A DNA stretch of 64,000 bases from Microbacterium arabinogalactanolyticum (GTDB lineage: Bacteria; Actinomycetota; Actinomycetes; Actinomycetales; Microbacteriaceae), in assembly GCF_030268005.1 (NCBI RefSeq), contig NZ_BRZC01000007.1, forward strand, positions 604,694 through 668,693. The letters run 5' to 3'. The translations under genes and the position numbers were made by a program. Below are positions 16,266 to 24,525 of this stretch, piece by piece. Within the stretch, counting starts at the first letter, position 1. Every line of letters starts with the position of its first letter. The notes below the pieces were generated by a model. The model searched no databases. It was not told the DNA's origin and saw only the letters and a list, made by a program, of their open reading frames with translations.

Positions 16266-17018
16266 ATGAAGAAGAACAATCGGATGCGGCTGGTCGGAGC
16301 GCTTCTCGTCGCAGGGGCTCTGGCGTTCGCCGGTGCGCCCGCTGCCGGCGCGGCGGCGCCCGGGAGCGTCACCTGTTCCGAGGGGATGCTGGCAGCCGGC
16401 AGCTACACGGACGTGACCGTGTCGGGGATGTGCATCATCGACGGCTCGGCGCAGATCAGCGGCAGTGTGACCGTCATGAGCAGGGCGAAGGCCGTGCTCA
16501 CGGGCGCCGAGGTGGGCGGGAGCGTCCGCCTGGCCGCGGACTCGATCGTGAGCGCCAGCGGCACCACGGTGCACGGGAGCATCAGTGCGGCGAACGCGAA
16601 GGCACTCTACGTGTTCTTCAGCCACATCGACGGGAACGTGTCGTTCATCGGAGGCGGCTTCGGCCCGACCTGCATGAACCCGAAGGCGCTCGAGGGCCAG
16701 GGCCACAACACCATGATCAAGGACAGCACGATCGAGGGGAACGTCACCTTCAACGGCTGGTCGGGATGCTGGTTCGGATTCCTGCGGAACACGGTCGGCC
16801 ACAACGTGCTGATCGCGAACATGTACGCCAACCCGGAGAACGTCATCGAGTTCATGGGGATGACGATCCATCAGGGCCTGGACTCCACCGAGGTGGTCGC
16901 GAACCACGTCGCCGGGGTGCTGAACTGCACGGGCAACACGCCTGCCGCGCAGATCGGCGACGCGATGCCGGTCGGCAACACCGCCGGCCACCTGCTGGGT
17001 GAGTGCGCCGCGTATTAG
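16266..17018 (+). CDS. Secreted beta-helix-like protein
   Basis: 250 residues with a Sec signal peptide (MKKNNRMR, hydrophobic core LVGALLVAGALAFAGAPAAGAAA; cleavage likely near residue 30). The mature part repeats short beta units, for example VTVSGMCIIDGSAQISGSVTV, KAVLTGAEVGGSVRL and TTVHGSISAANAKALYVFFSHIDGNVSFIGG. Such regular G-x-V ladders suggest a right-handed beta-helix like bactofilins or polymer-forming proteins. Six cysteines (two near the mature N-terminus, others in CMNP, GCW, LNC, GEC) could form disulfides outside the cell. No catalytic motif is seen. A strong hairpin terminator follows at 17033-17061. Confidence 0.78.
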   Translation: MKKNNRMRLVGALLVAGALAFAGAPAAGAAAPGSVTCSEGMLAAGSYTDVTVSGMCIIDGSAQISGSVTVMSRAKAVLTGAEVGGSVRLAADSIVSASGTTVHGSISAANAKALYVFFSHIDGNVSFIGGGFGPTCMNPKALEGQGHNTMIKDSTIEGNVTFNGWSGCWFGFLRNTVGHNVLIANMYANPENVIEFMGMTIHQGLDSTEVVANHVAGVLNCTGNTPAAQIGDAMPVGNTAGHLLGECAAY

Positions 17019-17032
17019 CGGCCGCGATCCAA

Positions 17033-17061
17033 GGGGAGCCGGCGCTGGGCGCCGGCTCCCC
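17033..17061 (+). terminator. Hairpin terminator after the secreted-protein gene
   Basis: Two perfect 13-base arms (GGGGAGCCGGCGC and its complement) flank a 3-base loop, 15 bases past the stop codon. No T-run follows, as is common in high-GC actinobacteria. Confidence 0.75.
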
Positions 17062-17089
17062 CTCGCTGCATTCAGCACCCGCGGACGGA

Positions 17090-17095
17090 TAGGGT
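17090..17095 (+). promoter_or_regulatory. -10 element TAGGGT of a leaderless promoter
   Basis: TAGGGT ends 6 bases before the GTG at 17102 with no ribosome-binding site between. Confidence 0.6.
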
Positions 17096-17101
17096 GGCGA
17101 G

Positions 17102-17812
17102 GTGACAGCAGCCGCTCCGCCGAGCCCGAATCCCGCGCCGCGCGCCGGTGCCGTCTACTTCTTCGGACGGGCGATCCTCAGGCCGCTGTTCTGGGTGATG
17201 TACCGTCCGCGCATCGTCGGTCGGACGAACGTGCCCGAGCACGGTCCCGTGCTGCTGGTGAGCAACCACCTCTCGTCGCTGGACACCGTCATCATTCCGA
17301 CCTCCGCCGTCCGCCCCGTGCAGTTCCTGATCAAGGCGTCGTACTTCGCGGGTTCCGGGGTTCTCGGACGCTTCAAGCGCTGGTTCTTCGGTTCGATCGG
17401 GGGCGTCCCGGTGCATCGCGCGACCGGCCGGGACGCGCGTGCCGCGCTCGACGCGGGGAGCAGCATCCTGCGGGCCGGGAGCGTGTTCGCCGTGTTCCCG
17501 GAGGGGACGCGGTCACGCGACGGGAAGCTGCACGAGGGCCACGGCGGTGCCGCGTGGATGGCGCGCGACACGGGAGCCGCTGTCGTGCCCATCGGGCTGA
17601 TCGGGACCGGCTCCGTCAGACCGCTGAGCCATCTGCTGCCGGGCAGGCCGCGCCTCGAAGTGCGCTTCGGCGAGCCGCTCGACCTCACCGATCTCGCGGG
17701 GATGCCCGATGGCAGGGCTCGTCGCGAGATCACCGAGCGCATGATGGCCGCCATCGCGCGGCTGAGCGGGCAGGAGCGCTCCGGCAGCGTGAACGCGAGT
17801 TCGCGCGACTGA
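17102..17812 (+). CDS. 1-acyl-sn-glycerol-3-phosphate acyltransferase family (PlsC-like)
   Basis: 236 residues. The acyltransferase motifs are in order: SNHLSSLD (the HX4D catalytic pair, H56 and D61), FKRWFFGSIGGVPVHR, FPEGTRSRDGKLHEGHGGAAWMA (glycerol-phosphate binding EGTR, about 138-141), and VVPIGLIG. One membrane-associating hydrophobic segment occurs near 20-35. It probably acylates lysophosphatidate at the inner membrane face for phospholipid synthesis, though such short paralogues sometimes act on other acceptors. Start chosen at the GTG that follows the -10 by 6 bases. Confidence 0.9.
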   Translation: MTAAAPPSPNPAPRAGAVYFFGRAILRPLFWVMYRPRIVGRTNVPEHGPVLLVSNHLSSLDTVIIPTSAVRPVQFLIKASYFAGSGVLGRFKRWFFGSIGGVPVHRATGRDARAALDAGSSILRAGSVFAVFPEGTRSRDGKLHEGHGGAAWMARDTGAAVVPIGLIGTGSVRPLSHLLPGRPRLEVRFGEPLDLTDLAGMPDGRARREITERMMAAIARLSGQERSGSVNASSRD

Positions 17813-17847
17813 GCGGCGTCCTCGCGCGTCGCGTCAGCGGCTCGCGG

Positions 17848-18429
17848 TCAGCCGTAGCCGCGGCGGAGCAGCGTAGTCGCCGCACGGGCGAAGTCACCCG
17901 GTGACGGGATCTCGAAGTCCAGTGCGTTGGCGTTGCGGGTGATGATGTTGAAGACAGCCCCGACCGCAGCCGCATCGCGCAGGTCGTCCACGCTCAGCCC
18001 CGCGTCCAATGCGGCCCGCACGTCGTCGCCACCGAGATCGTCGGGGTCGTTCGTCATCCGGTCCAGAAAGGCCAGCGCGGCGCGCAGCCGGTCGCTGATC
18101 GGCGCCGTCCGGTAGTCCGCGAGCACCGCCGCCGCGACGGCGTCGTCCATGCCGAGCACCGCGACAGCACGGTGAGCGCCGACGCAGAACGGGCACTCGT
18201 TCCACGTCGCGACGGTCGCCGCCATCAGTTCCCGTTCCGACACCGACCAGGCGCTGGGTCCGCGCATCGCACGGTTCGTCCACTCTCCCAGTGCCCGCCC
18301 CGCGAAGTCCCGGTCGTAGAAGGCGACGCGGGCGGCATCCGGAAGGCGATAACCCGCGAAGCGCGAGATCATCCGGATGAGCAGCCGATGCCGCAGCGTG
18401 TCGCCGCGCTCGACCTCAGCGAGCCGCAT
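17848..18429 (-). CDS. Carboxymuconolactone decarboxylase / AhpD-like protein
   Basis: 193 residues from MRLAEVERGDTLRHRLL at 18429, preceded by gagg at a good distance; an ATG 33 bases earlier is possible. The AhpD active-site motif is present as ATWNECPFCVGAHRAVA: E-C-x2-C-x3-H with two cysteines and a histidine that form a redox and proton-relay centre. The family includes alkylhydroperoxidases and carboxymuconolactone decarboxylases. With a CxxC-like motif, a peroxidase role is more likely. The gene overlaps the end of the upstream helical protein by 14 bases, so the two are coupled. Confidence 0.85.
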   Translation of the reverse strand: MRLAEVERGDTLRHRLLIRMISRFAGYRLPDAARVAFYDRDFAGRALGEWTNRAMRGPSAWSVSERELMAATVATWNECPFCVGAHRAVAVLGMDDAVAAAVLADYRTAPISDRLRAALAFLDRMTNDPDDLGGDDVRAALDAGLSVDDLRDAAAVGAVFNIITRNANALDFEIPSPGDFARAATTLLRRGYG

Positions 18430-18748
18430 CGCCCGCCTCTTCGATCGCCCGCATCGCCGCATCCCACCGTCTCAGCCCCGCACCGACGCTCGCCGCCATC
18501 ACGATCTCGAAGGCAGCCTGGTCAGAGCCCACCGCGTCGCGCACGGCATCCACGTGGGCATCCGTGACGCGGAACGACGCGCGCCCGACCTGCTCGGCGA
18601 GCATCCGGTAGGGCTCGGTCAGGTCGCTCGGCTGGCCGGCGCCGGCATCTACCGCGCCCGCGTTCACACCGGGCGCACCCGCGCCGACGCTACGCGCCTG
18701 CGCCCGCAGGCGTTCCGCGAGGTCGTGATGCGAGGCATCCTTCGACAT
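18416..18748 (-). CDS. Helical partner protein of the AhpD-like enzyme
   Basis: 110 residues. The first 40 are Ala/Gly-rich and probably disordered. The rest (LTEPYRMLAEQVGRASFRVTDAHVDAVRDAVGSDQAAFEIVMAASVGAGLRRWDAAM) is helical and resembles the non-catalytic half of AhpD-type proteins. It lacks cysteines, so it may be a structural partner. Its stop lies inside the AhpD-like gene. A TAGCAT element sits 6 bases before the ATG, so transcription is probably leaderless. Confidence 0.72.
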   Translation of the reverse strand: MSKDASHHDLAERLRAQARSVGAGAPGVNAGAVDAGAGQPSDLTEPYRMLAEQVGRASFRVTDAHVDAVRDAVGSDQAAFEIVMAASVGAGLRRWDAAMRAIEEAGDAAR

Positions 18749-18754
18749 GCCCCG

Positions 18755-18760
18755 ATGCTA
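18755..18760 (-). promoter_or_regulatory. -10 element TAGCAT of a leaderless promoter
   Basis: Read on the minus strand, TAGCAT ends 6 bases before the ATG at 18748, which starts the AhpD-pair operon. Confidence 0.5.
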
Positions 18761-18949
18761 CTCGCGGTGCTGCTCGCCGCGGGGTCGAGTACGGCCGCCC
18801 CACGTGGGCGTGCAGATGCGACGATGACAGTGCTCCCCCACCAGGACCCGTGCCATACGGCGCGGGAGTGCGCAACCCGCTGTCGACCGGCGACGGCGGC
18901 GACTACGTTCAGGGCGACCGGCATCGGCGACGAGAAGAGGAGATGCGAG

Positions 18950-19453
18950 ATGGCCCGCAATGCGAGGGTGATGCACTGCACACCGGAGGACGTGTTCGAG
19001 GTGCTGGCCGACGGCTGGCTGTATCCGTCGTGGGTGGTCGGGGCATCCCGGATGCGGGACGTGGATGAGAACTGGCCGCGACCCGGTGCGCGTCTGCATC
19101 ACTCCGTCGGGGCGTGGCCGATGCTCATCGACGACGAGACCGTCGCGGAGGAATTCGACTCTCCGCGAGCCATGGTGATGCGCGCGACAGGCTGGCCCCT
19201 CGGCGAGGCCCGGGTCACGCTGCACGTCAAACCCCGCGGGTCCCATACGATCGTGCGCATGCAGGAGGAAGCGATCGCGGGTCCCGCGAGATACGTGCCA
19301 CGCGCGATCATGGACATCATGCTGCAGTGGCGCAATGCCGAGACCCTGCGCCGGCTCGCCTTCCTCGCCGAGGGGCGCTCATCACGGCGTGCAGGTGAGC
19401 CGGTGACGCCCTCCGCGATTCCCGCCGACGAATCGGAGATGCCCGCATCGTGA
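18950..19453 (+). CDS. SRPBCC-family protein (polyketide cyclase/START-like)
   Basis: 167 residues from MARNARVMHCTPEDVFEVLADGWLYPSWVVGASRMRDVDENWPRPGARLHHSVG, the usual opening of actinobacterial SRPBCC proteins; gaagagg precedes the ATG. The frame is open farther upstream but lacks support there. The fold has a hydrophobic pocket for lipid or polyketide-like ligands. Its stop overlaps the GTG of the FAD oxidoreductase (GTGA), and this gene pair is common in actinobacteria, so the two probably act together on an isoprenoid or lipid substrate. That role is inferred. Confidence 0.85.
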   Translation: MARNARVMHCTPEDVFEVLADGWLYPSWVVGASRMRDVDENWPRPGARLHHSVGAWPMLIDDETVAEEFDSPRAMVMRATGWPLGEARVTLHVKPRGSHTIVRMQEEAIAGPARYVPRAIMDIMLQWRNAETLRRLAFLAEGRSSRRAGEPVTPSAIPADESEMPAS

Positions 19454-20925
19454 GCACGCACAGCGGTGACGCCGGGCTGGACGCGATCGTCGTCGGTGCC
19501 GGACCGAACGGCCTCGCCGCCGCCGTGACGCTCGCCCGCGCAGGTCTGCGCGTGCGCGTCTACGAGCGCGCGAATCAGGCCGGCGGCGGCGCCAGCACGC
19601 GCGAGCTGACGCTGCCGGGGTTCCATCACGACGTGTGCTCGGCGGTGCATCCGATGGCCTTCGAGTCGCGGTTCTTCCGCGAGTTCGGGCTGGCCGGCAG
19701 GGTCGAGTTCATCACGCCGGAGGTGTCGTTCGCGCAGCCGCTCGACGGCGGGCGCGCCGCGGTCGCCTACCGCGATCTCGAGCGCACCAGCGCCGCACTC
19801 GGCGCCGACGGACCCGCGTACGACCGGCTGATGCGGCCGCTGGTCGAGCGCTCCACCGAGGTCGCCGACTTCACCGGGTCGTCGCTGCTGCGCATCCCGC
19901 GCAACCCGCTCACCGCCGTCGCCTTCGGGCTGCGTGCGCTCGAGCAGGGCACGCCCGCGTGGGGCGTCCGCTTCCGCGAGGACCTGGCGCCCGCCCTTCT
20001 CACCGGGGTCGCCGCGCACACGATCCTGGCGCAGCCGAGCATCGCCGGGGCGGGCGCGGGGCTCGCCCTCACCGCCTTCGCGCACGCGCGCGGCTGGCCG
20101 ATCCCGATCGGCGGCAGTCAGGCGATCTCGGATGCCATGGTCGACGACCTGCGTGCGCACGGCGGCGAGCTCGTGCTCGAGCATGAGGTCGCCTCGCTCG
20201 CCGAGCTACCGCCCTCGACCGTCACACTGCTGGATGTGACGCCCAGGGCCCTGATCCGCCTGGCCGGTGATGCGATGCCGGGCCGGTACCGCCGGTCGCT
20301 GGAGGCGTTCCGCTACGGCGACGGCGTCGCGAAGGTCGACTTCGCCCTGAACGCCCCGGTGCCCTGGACGAATCCGGACCTGCACCTCGCCGGCACGGTG
20401 CACGTCGGCGGCACTCGTGCAGAGATGGCGGATGCCGAGAACCAGGTGCAGCAGGGCGTCCATCCCCAGCATCCGTACGTCCTCGTCTCACAGCCGTCGC
20501 TGTTCGACACCGGCCGCGCACCGGCGGGGATGCACACCCTCTGGACCTACACGCACGTCCCCGCGGGCAGCGACGTGGATCGGCGGGAGGCAGTGATCGC
20601 GCAGATCGAGCGGTTCGCTCCGGGCTTCCGCGACACGATCGTCGCCACCAGCTCGCGCAGCGCGCGCGAGGTCGAGGAGCACAACCCGAACTACCCGGGT
20701 GGGGACATCGCCGCCGGCGCCCCCGACCTGTGGCAGCTGTTCCGCCGACCGGTGCTCAGCCCCGACCCGTGGCGCACGCCCATCCCGGGCGTGTACCTCG
20801 CGTCGGCGTCGGCGTCGCCGGGACCGGGGGTGACCGGGATGCCCGGATGGCTCGCCGCACTGAGCGCGCTGAGGCACGAGTTCGGCACGCGGATACTGCC
20901 TGACCTTTCGCCGGAGGGCGCGTGA
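19450..20925 (+). CDS. Phytoene-dehydrogenase-like FAD/NAD(P) oxidoreductase
   Basis: 491 residues. The dinucleotide-binding motif IVVGAGPNGLAAAVTLARAGLRVRVYE (14-40) is followed by AGGGASTRELTLPGFHHDVCSAVHP, the signature of COG1233 oxidoreductases. The C-terminal FAD motif is PGVYLASASASPGPGVTGMPGWLAA. These enzymes desaturate or isomerise isoprenoid or other hydrophobic substrates at the membrane. No carotenoid genes are near, so it need not be a carotenoid enzyme. The GTG start overlaps the previous stop. Confidence 0.87.
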   Translation: MSTHSGDAGLDAIVVGAGPNGLAAAVTLARAGLRVRVYERANQAGGGASTRELTLPGFHHDVCSAVHPMAFESRFFREFGLAGRVEFITPEVSFAQPLDGGRAAVAYRDLERTSAALGADGPAYDRLMRPLVERSTEVADFTGSSLLRIPRNPLTAVAFGLRALEQGTPAWGVRFREDLAPALLTGVAAHTILAQPSIAGAGAGLALTAFAHARGWPIPIGGSQAISDAMVDDLRAHGGELVLEHEVASLAELPPSTVTLLDVTPRALIRLAGDAMPGRYRRSLEAFRYGDGVAKVDFALNAPVPWTNPDLHLAGTVHVGGTRAEMADAENQVQQGVHPQHPYVLVSQPSLFDTGRAPAGMHTLWTYTHVPAGSDVDRREAVIAQIERFAPGFRDTIVATSSRSAREVEEHNPNYPGGDIAAGAPDLWQLFRRPVLSPDPWRTPIPGVYLASASASPGPGVTGMPGWLAALSALRHEFGTRILPDLSPEGA

Positions 20926-20936
20926 GACCGCACCCC

Positions 20937-20942
20937 TAGACT
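20937..20942 (+). promoter_or_regulatory. -10 element TAGACT of a leaderless promoter
   Basis: TAGACT ends 7 bases before the ATG at 20950. No ribosome-binding site is visible. Confidence 0.6.
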
Positions 20943-20949
20943 GGGCGCC

Positions 20950-22239
20950 ATGCGCGACGATCCGCACGGGGCAGGAACCGGTGATCGTCCGCGCGAAGTG
21001 CTCCGCATCCGCCCGTTCGCCCTGTTCTGGAGCGCCACGACGCTGCGATCCTTCGGCGGGGCGATCGCCGGCGTCGCCTTCCAGGTGCTGATCGTCACCA
21101 TCGTCGCCGCCTCACCGGCGCAGATCGGCGTGCTGAGCGCACTGAGCGTGGTCCCCTATCTGTTCCTCGGGCTGATCATCGGGGCGCTCATGGACCGGTG
21201 GAGCCGCCAGCGCACACTCGTGCTGACGAGCATCGGGCGTGCCGTCGTGCTGGCCGTAATCCCGGTGCTGCTGCTGTTCGACGCGCTCACGTTCTGGTCG
21301 CTGGCAGCGGTGATGCTCGCGCTGGGTGTGCTGACGCTGTTCGCGGATTCCGCGGCGCAGCCCCTGCTGCCGAGCCTCGTCCCCCGTACGTCGCTGGTGC
21401 AGGCGAACGCCCGCCTGGGCCAGAGCGAGACGGTCGCGGGCACCGCCGGCCCCGCAGTGGGCGGGGCCCTGCTGAACCTCGTCGGTGCGCCGATCCTGTT
21501 CGTCTTCGAGGCGGTGATCCATGCGTGCGCCGCAGTGCTGCAGGCGCGCATCCCCGTGCAGGAGGCTTCCCCGCCGCCCCGCGCACCGGGCCGGCACATC
21601 GGCCACGAGATCGCCGAGGGCATGCGGTACACCTACCGCCACCGCACTCTGCGTCCCCTGGCGATCTCGGTGCACATCTGGTTCCTCGGCAACAGCCTGG
21701 CTGCCACGCTGTTCGGCGTGTACGTGATGCGGGAGCTGAAGGTCGCACCGTGGGCCTTCGGCGTGGCCCTCGCCTTCGGCGGGATCGGCGGGCTCGTCGG
21801 AGCCCTGCTCGCGCCCGTGCTCGGCACGAGACTCGGGGCGGGGCGCGCGATCCTGCTGGGGCGGGCGCTGGTGGTGATCCCGTGGGCGGCGCTCGCGCTG
21901 ATCCCGGCCGATGCCCTCGGCACGGTGCTCGTGGCGGTGGTGGTGATCTCGGCCGTGCAGTTCGTCTACGGACTGTCGATGGGCATCGAGGATGCCAATG
22001 ACAGCGGCTATCGGCAGGCCGCAGCGCCGGATGCCATTCAAGGACGGATGAACTCGACCATCCGCACCATGAACCGGATCATCTTCTTCTTCGGAGCCCT
22101 GCTCGCAGGTGGCCTGGCGACATTCACGGGCTACTCCATCACCTTCGGCATCGCGGCATGCGTGTTCGCCCTCGCTGCGGCCGTCGTCGTGTTCTCACCG
22201 CTGCGTGACGCGCGGCACGAGACCGCGCGGGCGGGGTGA
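20950..22239 (+). CDS. MFS exporter, EntS-like
   Basis: 429 residues, about 12 helices. The N-terminal part FALFWSATTLRSFGGAIAGVAFQVLIV and the loop GLIIGALMDRWSRQRTLVLTSIGRAVVL (motif A region) match the enterobactin-exporter-like MFS_3 group, as does GIEDANDSGYRQAAAPDAIQGRMNSTIRTMNR in the second half. Members export siderophores, macrolides or peptides. No siderophore genes are visible nearby, so the substrate is open. The ATG follows a -10 by 7 bases. Confidence 0.85.
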   Translation: MRDDPHGAGTGDRPREVLRIRPFALFWSATTLRSFGGAIAGVAFQVLIVTIVAASPAQIGVLSALSVVPYLFLGLIIGALMDRWSRQRTLVLTSIGRAVVLAVIPVLLLFDALTFWSLAAVMLALGVLTLFADSAAQPLLPSLVPRTSLVQANARLGQSETVAGTAGPAVGGALLNLVGAPILFVFEAVIHACAAVLQARIPVQEASPPPRAPGRHIGHEIAEGMRYTYRHRTLRPLAISVHIWFLGNSLAATLFGVYVMRELKVAPWAFGVALAFGGIGGLVGALLAPVLGTRLGAGRAILLGRALVVIPWAALALIPADALGTVLVAVVVISAVQFVYGLSMGIEDANDSGYRQAAAPDAIQGRMNSTIRTMNRIIFFFGALLAGGLATFTGYSITFGIAACVFALAAAVVVFSPLRDARHETARAG

Positions 22240-22337
22240 GTCGGTCCCCTCGCTTCCGGCGATGTGGCGATGCGTGATGAGGGCGCCAGAAGGTGCTTCT
22301 CCGGCAGAGTGGTCGGCAGGCGACACGGAGCGAAAAG

Positions 22338-22370
22338 ACTGAGGGCCCCTGCTTGCGCAGGAGCCCTCAG
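22338..22370 (-). terminator. Intrinsic terminator of the tRNA-Ser gene
   Basis: Arms CTGAGGGC (22339-22346) and GCCCTCAG (22363-22370), with an inner CCTGC/GCAGG pair, form a hairpin. On the minus strand it is followed by TCTTTT, a rare U-run in this window, just past the tRNA 3' end. Confidence 0.8.
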
Positions 22371-22374
22371 ATCA

Positions 22375-22465
22375 TGGCGGTGACGGTGGGATTTGAACCC
22401 ACGGTAGGGGGTTACCCTACACAACTTTTCGAGAGTTGCACCTTCGGCCGCTCGGACACGTCACC
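22375..22465 (-). tRNA. tRNA-Ser (anticodon CGA)
   Basis: On the minus strand the acceptor arms are GGTGACG and CGTCACC, with discriminator G and an encoded CCA at 22375-22377. The anticodon stem CAACT/AGTTG encloses the loop CTCGAAA, giving anticodon CGA. There is a long variable arm (GTAGGGTAACCCCCTAC region), as expected for a class II serine tRNA, and the T-loop is GTTCAAATC. The span is 88 bases plus CCA. It would read UCG codons. Confidence 0.95.
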
Positions 22466-22532
22466 GTCGTCCAGCTTACGATACGGACCGGCCTGCGCGC
22501 GAATCGAGGCGCAGAGCTCCGCAGACTAGCGC

Positions 22533-22544
22533 GTGACATATTAC
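22533..22544. promoter_or_regulatory. Operator A of the hydroxyproline regulon (GTGACATATTAC)
   Basis: GTGACATATTAC, within CGCGTGACATATTAC, is identical over 15 bases to the site at 34403-34417. It lies 17 bases upstream of the start codon at 22562, immediately before the -10 element at 22550-22555. Binding by the GntR protein at 39541-40206 is inferred from the shared pattern. Confidence 0.75.
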
Positions 22545-22549
22545 CGAGC

Positions 22550-22555
22550 TAGGCT
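22550..22555 (+). promoter_or_regulatory. -10 element TAGGCT of a leaderless promoter
   Basis: TAGGCT ends 6 bases before the ATG at 22562 and lies within a small palindrome (CGAGC-TAG-GCTCG, 22545-22557). A repressor on operator A would block it. Confidence 0.65.
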
Positions 22556-22561
22556 CGAGTC

Positions 22562-23491
22562 ATGCCCGACGTCATCGCCGATCTCACCCTCGTAGGCGCT
22601 CAGTCCATCGCCGAGCGCGTCAGCATGTCGGCCGCGGTCGCCGAGCTTCAGCGCGTCCTGCACGCCGGCTTCGATCCCGAGGGAGACCTCCCCCGCGGCA
22701 TCCTCGACGTGCCCAACGGGCAGCTGCTGCTCATGCCCGCTGCCGTCGACGGCGCCGTCGGCCAGAAGTTCGCCACGGTCGCCCCCGGCAATCCCGCGCT
22801 CGGCCTCGAGCGCATCCAGGCGGTCTACATCCTGCTCGACGGCACCACCCTCGCGCCGACCGCGATCCTCGACGGCACCGCCCTCACCAGTCTGCGCACG
22901 CCCGCGGTCTCGATCGCGAGCGTCGACCTGCTCGCCCAGCCGGATGCCGGCGACGCGGTCATCTTCGGCACCGGCCCGCAGGCCGTGCGTCACGTCGAGG
23001 CGCTCCAGGCCATCCGCCCGCTGCGCACCGTCCGCGTGATCGGCCGCGACCCCGGTCGCGCCGCGGCAGCCGTGGAGGAGGCCCGCGCGTTCGCCCCCGA
23101 TGCCGAGATCACCGTCGGAACCCCGGATGCCGTGCGCACCGCCGACCTGATCGTGTGCGCGACCACGGCATCCGACCCCCTCTTCCCCTCCGACGTCGTG
23201 CGCGACGACGCGACCATCGTCGCGATCGGCTCGCATGAGCCGCAGAAGGCCGAGCTCGACCCCGCACTGGTCGGACGCTCGCAGGTCGTCGTCGAGAGCC
23301 TGCGCGTCGCGACCTCGGAGGCCGGCGACGTGATCCGCGCCATCGAGGCGGGCGCACTGAGCGAGGGCGATCTGGTCACCATGCACGACCTGTTCACCGA
23401 CGCCGTCGCTCCGGCGACCGACCGGCCGCGCATCGTGAAGACCTGCGGCATGGGCTGGCAGGATCTCGCCGTCGCCCGCCTGGCTGTCTGA
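22562..23491 (+). CDS. Ornithine cyclodeaminase / mu-crystallin family (probable Delta1-pyrroline-2-carboxylate reductase)
   Basis: 309 residues. The family's substrate region is seen in VGQKFATVAPGNPALGLERIQAVYILLDGTTLAPTAILDGTALTSLRTPAVS (K68 and R108-type residues), followed by a Rossmann fold with VIFGTGPQAVRHVEAL and VIGRDP. In hydroxyproline clusters this family usually reduces Delta1-pyrroline-2-carboxylate to L-proline with NAD(P)H, so that role is favoured over true ornithine cyclodeaminase. It is the first gene of a three-gene operon with a racemase-family enzyme and an amidohydrolase, under operator A. Confidence 0.82.
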   Translation: MPDVIADLTLVGAQSIAERVSMSAAVAELQRVLHAGFDPEGDLPRGILDVPNGQLLLMPAAVDGAVGQKFATVAPGNPALGLERIQAVYILLDGTTLAPTAILDGTALTSLRTPAVSIASVDLLAQPDAGDAVIFGTGPQAVRHVEALQAIRPLRTVRVIGRDPGRAAAAVEEARAFAPDAEITVGTPDAVRTADLIVCATTASDPLFPSDVVRDDATIVAIGSHEPQKAELDPALVGRSQVVVESLRVATSEAGDVIRAIEAGALSEGDLVTMHDLFTDAVAPATDRPRIVKTCGMGWQDLAVARLAV

Positions 23492-23522
23492 GCCGGCCGA
23501 CCCGAATCCCGAGAGGACCCGA

Positions 23523-24506
23523 ATGCACTGGAGCACCGAGGACTGGCACACGGCAGGCGAGCCGTTCCGCATCGTGGAGAACGTGCCGACGCACGGCGCG
23601 ACCGTCGCGGAACGCCGCGTCGAAGCGATCACCGGCGAAGCCGACGGCATCCGCCGCTTCCTCTGTCTGGAGCCGCGCGGGCACGACGACATGTACGGCG
23701 GGTTCATCACCCCCGGCGACGATGAGGGCGCCGACTTCGGCGTGCTGTTCTGGCACAAGGACGGCTTCTCCACGGCGTGCGGGCACGGCACGATCGCTCT
23801 GGGCGCGTGGGCGGTGCGGACGGGTCGCGTGCCCTCCGACCCCGACGGCGAGACCGTGGTGACCATCGATGTGCCCAGCGGCCGCGTGCAGGCGCGAGTG
23901 CGCCAGAGCGGCGGACACATCGAGGACATCGTGTTCCGCAACGTCGAATCGCGCGTGCTCGAACGCGGCATCGCCCTGACGACCTCCCGCGGAGAGGTCG
24001 TCGTCGATCTGGTCTTCGGCGGCGCCGTGTACGCCACGCTCCCGGCATCCGCCGTCGGCCTCGAGGTGACTCCCGAGCACACCGCCGACCTCATCGCGAT
24101 CGGCCGCGAGATCAAGTGGGCGCTCAACGAGCATCCGTCCGCACAGCTGGAGGATTCCCGCCTCAGTGGCGTCTATGGCACCATCCTGTTCGGCGACCTC
24201 GGCCGCACCGCGGAGGGCCCGCACCAGCGCAACGTCACCGTCTTCGCCGACGGCGAGGTGGACCGCAGCCCGTGCGGCTCCGGCACCGCCGCCCGCGTCG
24301 CGCTGCTCGCGGCGACCGGCGAGCTCGCCGACGGTGAGGTGCTCACGCACGACTCGATCATCGGCACGCGCTTCCTGGCGCGGATCGCCGATCGCACGGA
24401 CCGTGGCGTGATCCCCGAGGTCAGCGGGATCGCGCACCGCGTCGGCACATCGACGTTCGAACTCGACGAGGGCGACCCGCTCCCGTCCGGATTCAGCCTT
24501 CGCTGA
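23523..24506 (+). CDS. Proline racemase family enzyme (Cys/Cys type), copy 1
   Basis: 327 residues. The two catalytic cysteines are in STACGHGT (C86) and DRSPCGSGT (C251). A Cys/Cys pair supports racemase or epimerase chemistry (proline racemase or 4-hydroxyproline 2-epimerase) over trans-3-hydroxyproline dehydratase, in which one Cys is replaced. The protein is shorter and more divergent than copy 2 at 28054-29055, so it may act on a different isomer. A purine-rich site (gagagga) precedes the ATG. The next gene begins 19 bases after its stop. Confidence 0.85.
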   Translation: MHWSTEDWHTAGEPFRIVENVPTHGATVAERRVEAITGEADGIRRFLCLEPRGHDDMYGGFITPGDDEGADFGVLFWHKDGFSTACGHGTIALGAWAVRTGRVPSDPDGETVVTIDVPSGRVQARVRQSGGHIEDIVFRNVESRVLERGIALTTSRGEVVVDLVFGGAVYATLPASAVGLEVTPEHTADLIAIGREIKWALNEHPSAQLEDSRLSGVYGTILFGDLGRTAEGPHQRNVTVFADGEVDRSPCGSGTAARVALLAATGELADGEVLTHDSIIGTRFLARIADRTDRGVIPEVSGIAHRVGTSTFELDEGDPLPSGFSLR

Positions 24507-24525
24507 CTTGTCTGAGGAGTAACCC

